Assembly (NCBI GenBank): GCA_963825305.1
Contig: CAWGTA010000007.1
Coordinates: forward strand, 917,656 to 981,655
Direction: 5' to 3'
Length of the DNA: 64,000 nucleotides
Source: PSRJ01 sp963825305
GTDB taxonomy: Bacteria > Acidobacteriota > Terriglobia > Bryobacterales > Bryobacteraceae
The number at the start of each line of letters is the position of its first letter. Position 1 is the first letter of the stretch. Below are positions 61,176 through 64,000 of this stretch, piece by piece. Both the position numbers and the translations under genes were made by a program. Under the pieces are notes generated by a model. The model searched no databases, had not been told where the DNA came from, and worked only from the letters and a program-made list of their open reading frames with translations.

Positions 61176-63275
61176 ATGCGACAAATCTGTGCAATCTTTG
61201 TGGCGTTCACGCTGGCGGCAAGCGCCCAGCAGGTGGGGCAAAACGCGGCGGTCCCCAGCGCAGGGGCGGCTACATTTCAAGCCAATACCCAGCTGGTGAT
61301 CGAGACCGTTTCGGTTACGGACAAGAGCGGCAAGCCCGTGGAAGGGCTCACCGACAAGGATTTTGTCGTCACCGAAGACGGCGCGCCGCAGACCATCAAA
61401 TTCTTCGAATTCCAGAAACTGCCCCTGCCGGCGCCCACACCCGCCGCCGACCTAGCGCCATCGGTGAATGTCGCGCCCCTGGCGAAGCTCCCGAATAGCC
61501 AGATAGAGCCGGAAAAACCGGGAGATGTCCGCTATCGCGATCGCCGCTTACTGGCCCTGTACTTCGATTTGAGCGCCATGCCGATTGCCGATCAGTTGCG
61601 GGCCTTCGACGCAGCGCGCAAATTCATCCGCACGCAGATGACTCCCGCGGATCTGATGGCGCTCATGATGTACCAGGGCGGCGCGGTCCGGGTCTTGCAG
61701 GACTTCACGGCCGACCGCGATCGCCTGGAGAGCATCATCGGAACCTTGTCGGTGGGGGAAGACCAGGACGCCAACACAGTGAATGACGCCAACACCGCGG
61801 ATACCGGCGCGGCCTTCGGTCAGGACGATAGTGAGTTCAACATCTTCAATACCGACCGCCAGCTTTCGGCGCTGCAGACGGCTGCCCGGATGCTAGGCCA
61901 GCTCAATGAGAAGAAGGCGCTGCTCTATTTCGCCAGCGGACTGCGGTTGAACGGAGTCGATAACCAGGCGCAACTGCACGCCACCATCAACTCGGCGATT
62001 CGTGCGGGCGTCCAGGTCTGGCCGATCGACGCGCGCGGATTGGTCGCGTCGGCGCCCCTGGGCGATGCCAGCCGGGGATCGCAGGGCGGCATCAACATGT
62101 ATAACGGCACCGCGGCCATGGCGATGATGACCGGCTTCCAACGCTCGCAGGATACGCTCTGGTCGCTGGCGGCGGATACCGGCGGCAAGGCCCTGCTAGA
62201 TTACAACGACTTGACGAAGGGAATCGTGCAGGCGCAGGAGGCCTTTTCGAGTTACTACATTATTGGGTATTACACCAGCAACGCCGCACTGGACGGCAAG
62301 TTCCGCCGCATCAAGATCTCACTCAACGGCGAATTGTCGGCCAAGGTGGATTTCCGACAGGGCTACTTCGCCGGCAAACAGTTTGGCAAATTCTCCACCG
62401 CGGAGAAGGAACGGCAGCTGGAAGACGCCCTGATGCTGGGCGACCCCGTTACGGAACTGACCATCGCCATGGAGCTGGACTATTTCCAGTTGAACCGCGC
62501 GGAGTACTTCGTTCCGCTGGTGGTGAAGATTCCGGGGAGCGAGCTGGTGCTGGCCAAGAAGGGCGGCGCCGAACATACCCTGCTCGATTTCATCGGCGAA
62601 GTAAAGGACGATTTCGGCAGCACCATTTCCAATGTGCGCGACAAATATGACATCAAGCTGAGCGACTCCACCGCCGCCGAATTGGCCACCAGGCCGGTTG
62701 AATACGATACCGGGTTCACGCTGCTTCCGGGCAAGTATAAGGTTAAGTTCCTGGCCCGCGACGCCGAGACGGGCCGCATCGGAACGTACGAAACGCCGTT
62801 TGTGATTCCCAATCTGAACAAGGAAGAGAAGCGCATTCCGATCAGCTCGGTGGTCCTGAGCAGCCAGCGCGTGGAAGCCAAGGACGCACTGGCTAACGCC
62901 GCCAAGGACAAAGGAGTAACCGAGTCGGTGAACCCGCTGGTGCAGGAAGGGCAGAAACTGATCCCCAGCGTGACCCGCGTTTTCCGCAAGAACCGCGACT
63001 TATACGTCTACCTGCAGGCTTACCAGCAGGGCGCAGCGGCCGCACAACCGCTGGTTGCCTTCGTCACGTTCTACCGCGGGCAAACCAAGGCGTTCGAGAC
63101 GCCGCCGCTACAGGTGGCGGAAAGCTTAAACAACCGCTTGAAAACGGTGCCTCTCAAATTCAGCCTCCCGCTGAGCAAGCTTCCGAATGGCGAATACAAC
63201 TGTCAGGTGACGGTGCTCGACCCGGCTGGCCAGAAGGCCGCGTTCTGGCAGGCGCCGATTATGATTGTGCCCTAG
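61176..63275 (+). CDS. Large VWFA-related acidobacterial protein
   Basis: The protein has 699 residues. Signal peptide (MRQICAIFVAFTLAASAQQ), a small beta domain (TVSVTDKSGKPVEGLTDKDF), then a TIGR03436-type VWA domain. The first MIDAS segment reads YFDLSAMPIADQ: the last serine of D-x-S-x-S is methionine, so metal binding may be weak. It includes SSYYIIGYYTSNAALDGKFR, the usual end of this VWA type. The last 300 residues form two or three beta-sandwich-like domains (ETPFVIPNLN; QVTVLDPAGQKAAFWQAP). Exported, possibly surface-linked. It stands alone behind the CCGCTCCC repeat. Confidence 0.85.
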   Translation: MRQICAIFVAFTLAASAQQVGQNAAVPSAGAATFQANTQLVIETVSVTDKSGKPVEGLTDKDFVVTEDGAPQTIKFFEFQKLPLPAPTPAADLAPSVNVAPLAKLPNSQIEPEKPGDVRYRDRRLLALYFDLSAMPIADQLRAFDAARKFIRTQMTPADLMALMMYQGGAVRVLQDFTADRDRLESIIGTLSVGEDQDANTVNDANTADTGAAFGQDDSEFNIFNTDRQLSALQTAARMLGQLNEKKALLYFASGLRLNGVDNQAQLHATINSAIRAGVQVWPIDARGLVASAPLGDASRGSQGGINMYNGTAAMAMMTGFQRSQDTLWSLAADTGGKALLDYNDLTKGIVQAQEAFSSYYIIGYYTSNAALDGKFRRIKISLNGELSAKVDFRQGYFAGKQFGKFSTAEKERQLEDALMLGDPVTELTIAMELDYFQLNRAEYFVPLVVKIPGSELVLAKKGGAEHTLLDFIGEVKDDFGSTISNVRDKYDIKLSDSTAAELATRPVEYDTGFTLLPGKYKVKFLARDAETGRIGTYETPFVIPNLNKEEKRIPISSVVLSSQRVEAKDALANAAKDKGVTESVNPLVQEGQKLIPSVTRVFRKNRDLYVYLQAYQQGAAAAQPLVAFVTFYRGQTKAFETPPLQVAESLNNRLKTVPLKFSLPLSKLPNGEYNCQVTVLDPAGQKAAFWQAPIMIVP

Positions 63276-64000
63276 CAGCGCGAGGAAGGCCGCATCTTGG
63301 GACTGTAGGCCGCCGCGGCTACGAGATGGCGACGAACCGTCCGCGTACTCGTCCTACTTTCCGCTAACGCCGTTTAATACCCGGGCTAAACCGCCACTTA
63401 TTTCGACGTCGACGAGCACGCGCGTCAATGTGAATCAATTGGTAGTCGGAACCGTCCGCGTTTTCCATACGGTGCGGAAGTCCTTTGGCAATTCCAGAGT
63501 CTCCGTGGTTTCGCGCGTTGACGTGTCACCGAACAAGAGATTGTTTTTCGCGGTCATTACGTTGCCGTAGTCGCCAGTGTTGGCATGATGCCGGGCGCCG
63601 GATCAATGTAAATCAGGTTCGCGTAGAACAGATGTCGGATTCCTTTCACCGCCACTTTGGTGAACTCCAGGCCAACTATGAAAAATGGAAATCGCTCCGT
63701 GAACCGCTCCATACGACGGACCCGTCCAAGGACTGGTGAGCGTGCCGGAATCACCACCGCGTGTTTCGCCGTAACATCGCTTGACACCATTCCCTCGATC
63801 AACGTGCCTAGCGCCCTCCCGGCCGAGATCTGGCTCCGCAGCTCTGCTGCGACGGCAGCGGCCGCAGCGTATCATCCACCGAGGCAACTAATAAGCGCAA
63901 CCTCACAAATCGCCGTGTGTGTAAGGCAAATAATGTAGATCGTCCCCAAACCCTTTGCATCGTTTTGGAGGATGCCATAAGAAGGCAAGGAAATGAGGTT
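63276..64000. other. No confident gene; possible broken minus-strand ORF
   Basis: I see no gene I can support here. On the minus strand, one frame (63802-63557) gives a coding-like stretch (VGLEFTKVAVKGIRHLFYAN) ending in a stop. A neighbouring frame then continues plausibly (NVMTAKNNLLFGDTSTRETT, LPKDFRTVWKTR) to about 63435. A single indel near 63600 would join them into a small beta-rich protein of about 120 residues. The family is not recognised. Confidence 0.3.

Overview
The window looks like a chromosomal segment of a soil acidobacterium, most likely the Solibacter/Bryobacterales branch of Acidobacteriota. I infer this from gene content alone: two copies of the soil-expanded TIGR03435 family, three Oar-like TonB-dependent receptors with an N-terminal carboxypeptidase-regulatory domain, two VWFA-related proteins of the acidobacterial TIGR03436 type, several exported PQQ-type beta-propeller enzymes, and uniformly high G+C. 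There is no rRNA, CRISPR array or recognisable insertion sequence. One tRNA, tRNA-His(GTG), is present.

Layout. 1-7.8 kb: exported proteins of unknown role and a badly frameshifted TonB receptor. 7.8-14.5 kb: housekeeping and regulation (pabB-pabA, a cold-shock protein, thiL, a PfkB kinase, a coiled-coil zinc-ribbon protein, an NtrC-type regulator). 14.7-20.7 kb: envelope proteins, fabG, a UbiD-like decarboxylase and small stress-type proteins. 20.9-23.9 kb: tRNA-His followed by about 3 kb of small, partly broken genes, bounded by a 24-bp repeat of the tRNA 3' end. This may be a decayed island. 24.0-30.1 kb: a compact DUF2071 / TonB receptor / flavoprotein operon. 30.1-38.3 kb (minus strand): five tightly packed signalling genes: a response regulator fused to a thioredoxin-reductase-like domain, a CRP-like-domain histidine kinase, a soluble diadenylate-cyclase-domain protein, an unknown protein, and a Ser/Thr kinase-AAA ATPase. 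38.8-41.2 kb: an exported protein with an LPxTA-like C-terminal sorting signal, a VWA protein and a class-D-type sortase. 41.2-51.9 kb: three PQQ-type propeller enzymes, a Thr/Gly-rich repeat protein, a BBE-type flavin oxidase, an epoxide-hydrolase-like protein, a solute-binding protein and a bactofilin. 51.9-55.7 kb: a two-gene molybdenum hydroxylase with a fused, Tat-exported Fe-S/Mo subunit. 55.9-63.3 kb: two TIGR03435 proteins, a TonB receptor and a large VWA protein.

Two families of structured repeats are scattered through the segment. One is an ~83-bp four-hairpin element. One copy lies in frame inside pabB, and a second, inverted copy differs by stem-preserving changes. The other is a ~25-bp-arm inverted repeat that sits directly behind genes. 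Frameshifts affect several conserved genes, mostly between 3 and 15 kb, while most very long genes elsewhere are intact. I therefore suspect sequence or assembly indels for the housekeeping genes and real decay for some accessory ones.

The strongest candidates for an undescribed system are the five-gene redox / cyclic-nucleotide / c-di-AMP signalling operon and the sortase-substrate-VWA operon in a presumed diderm.
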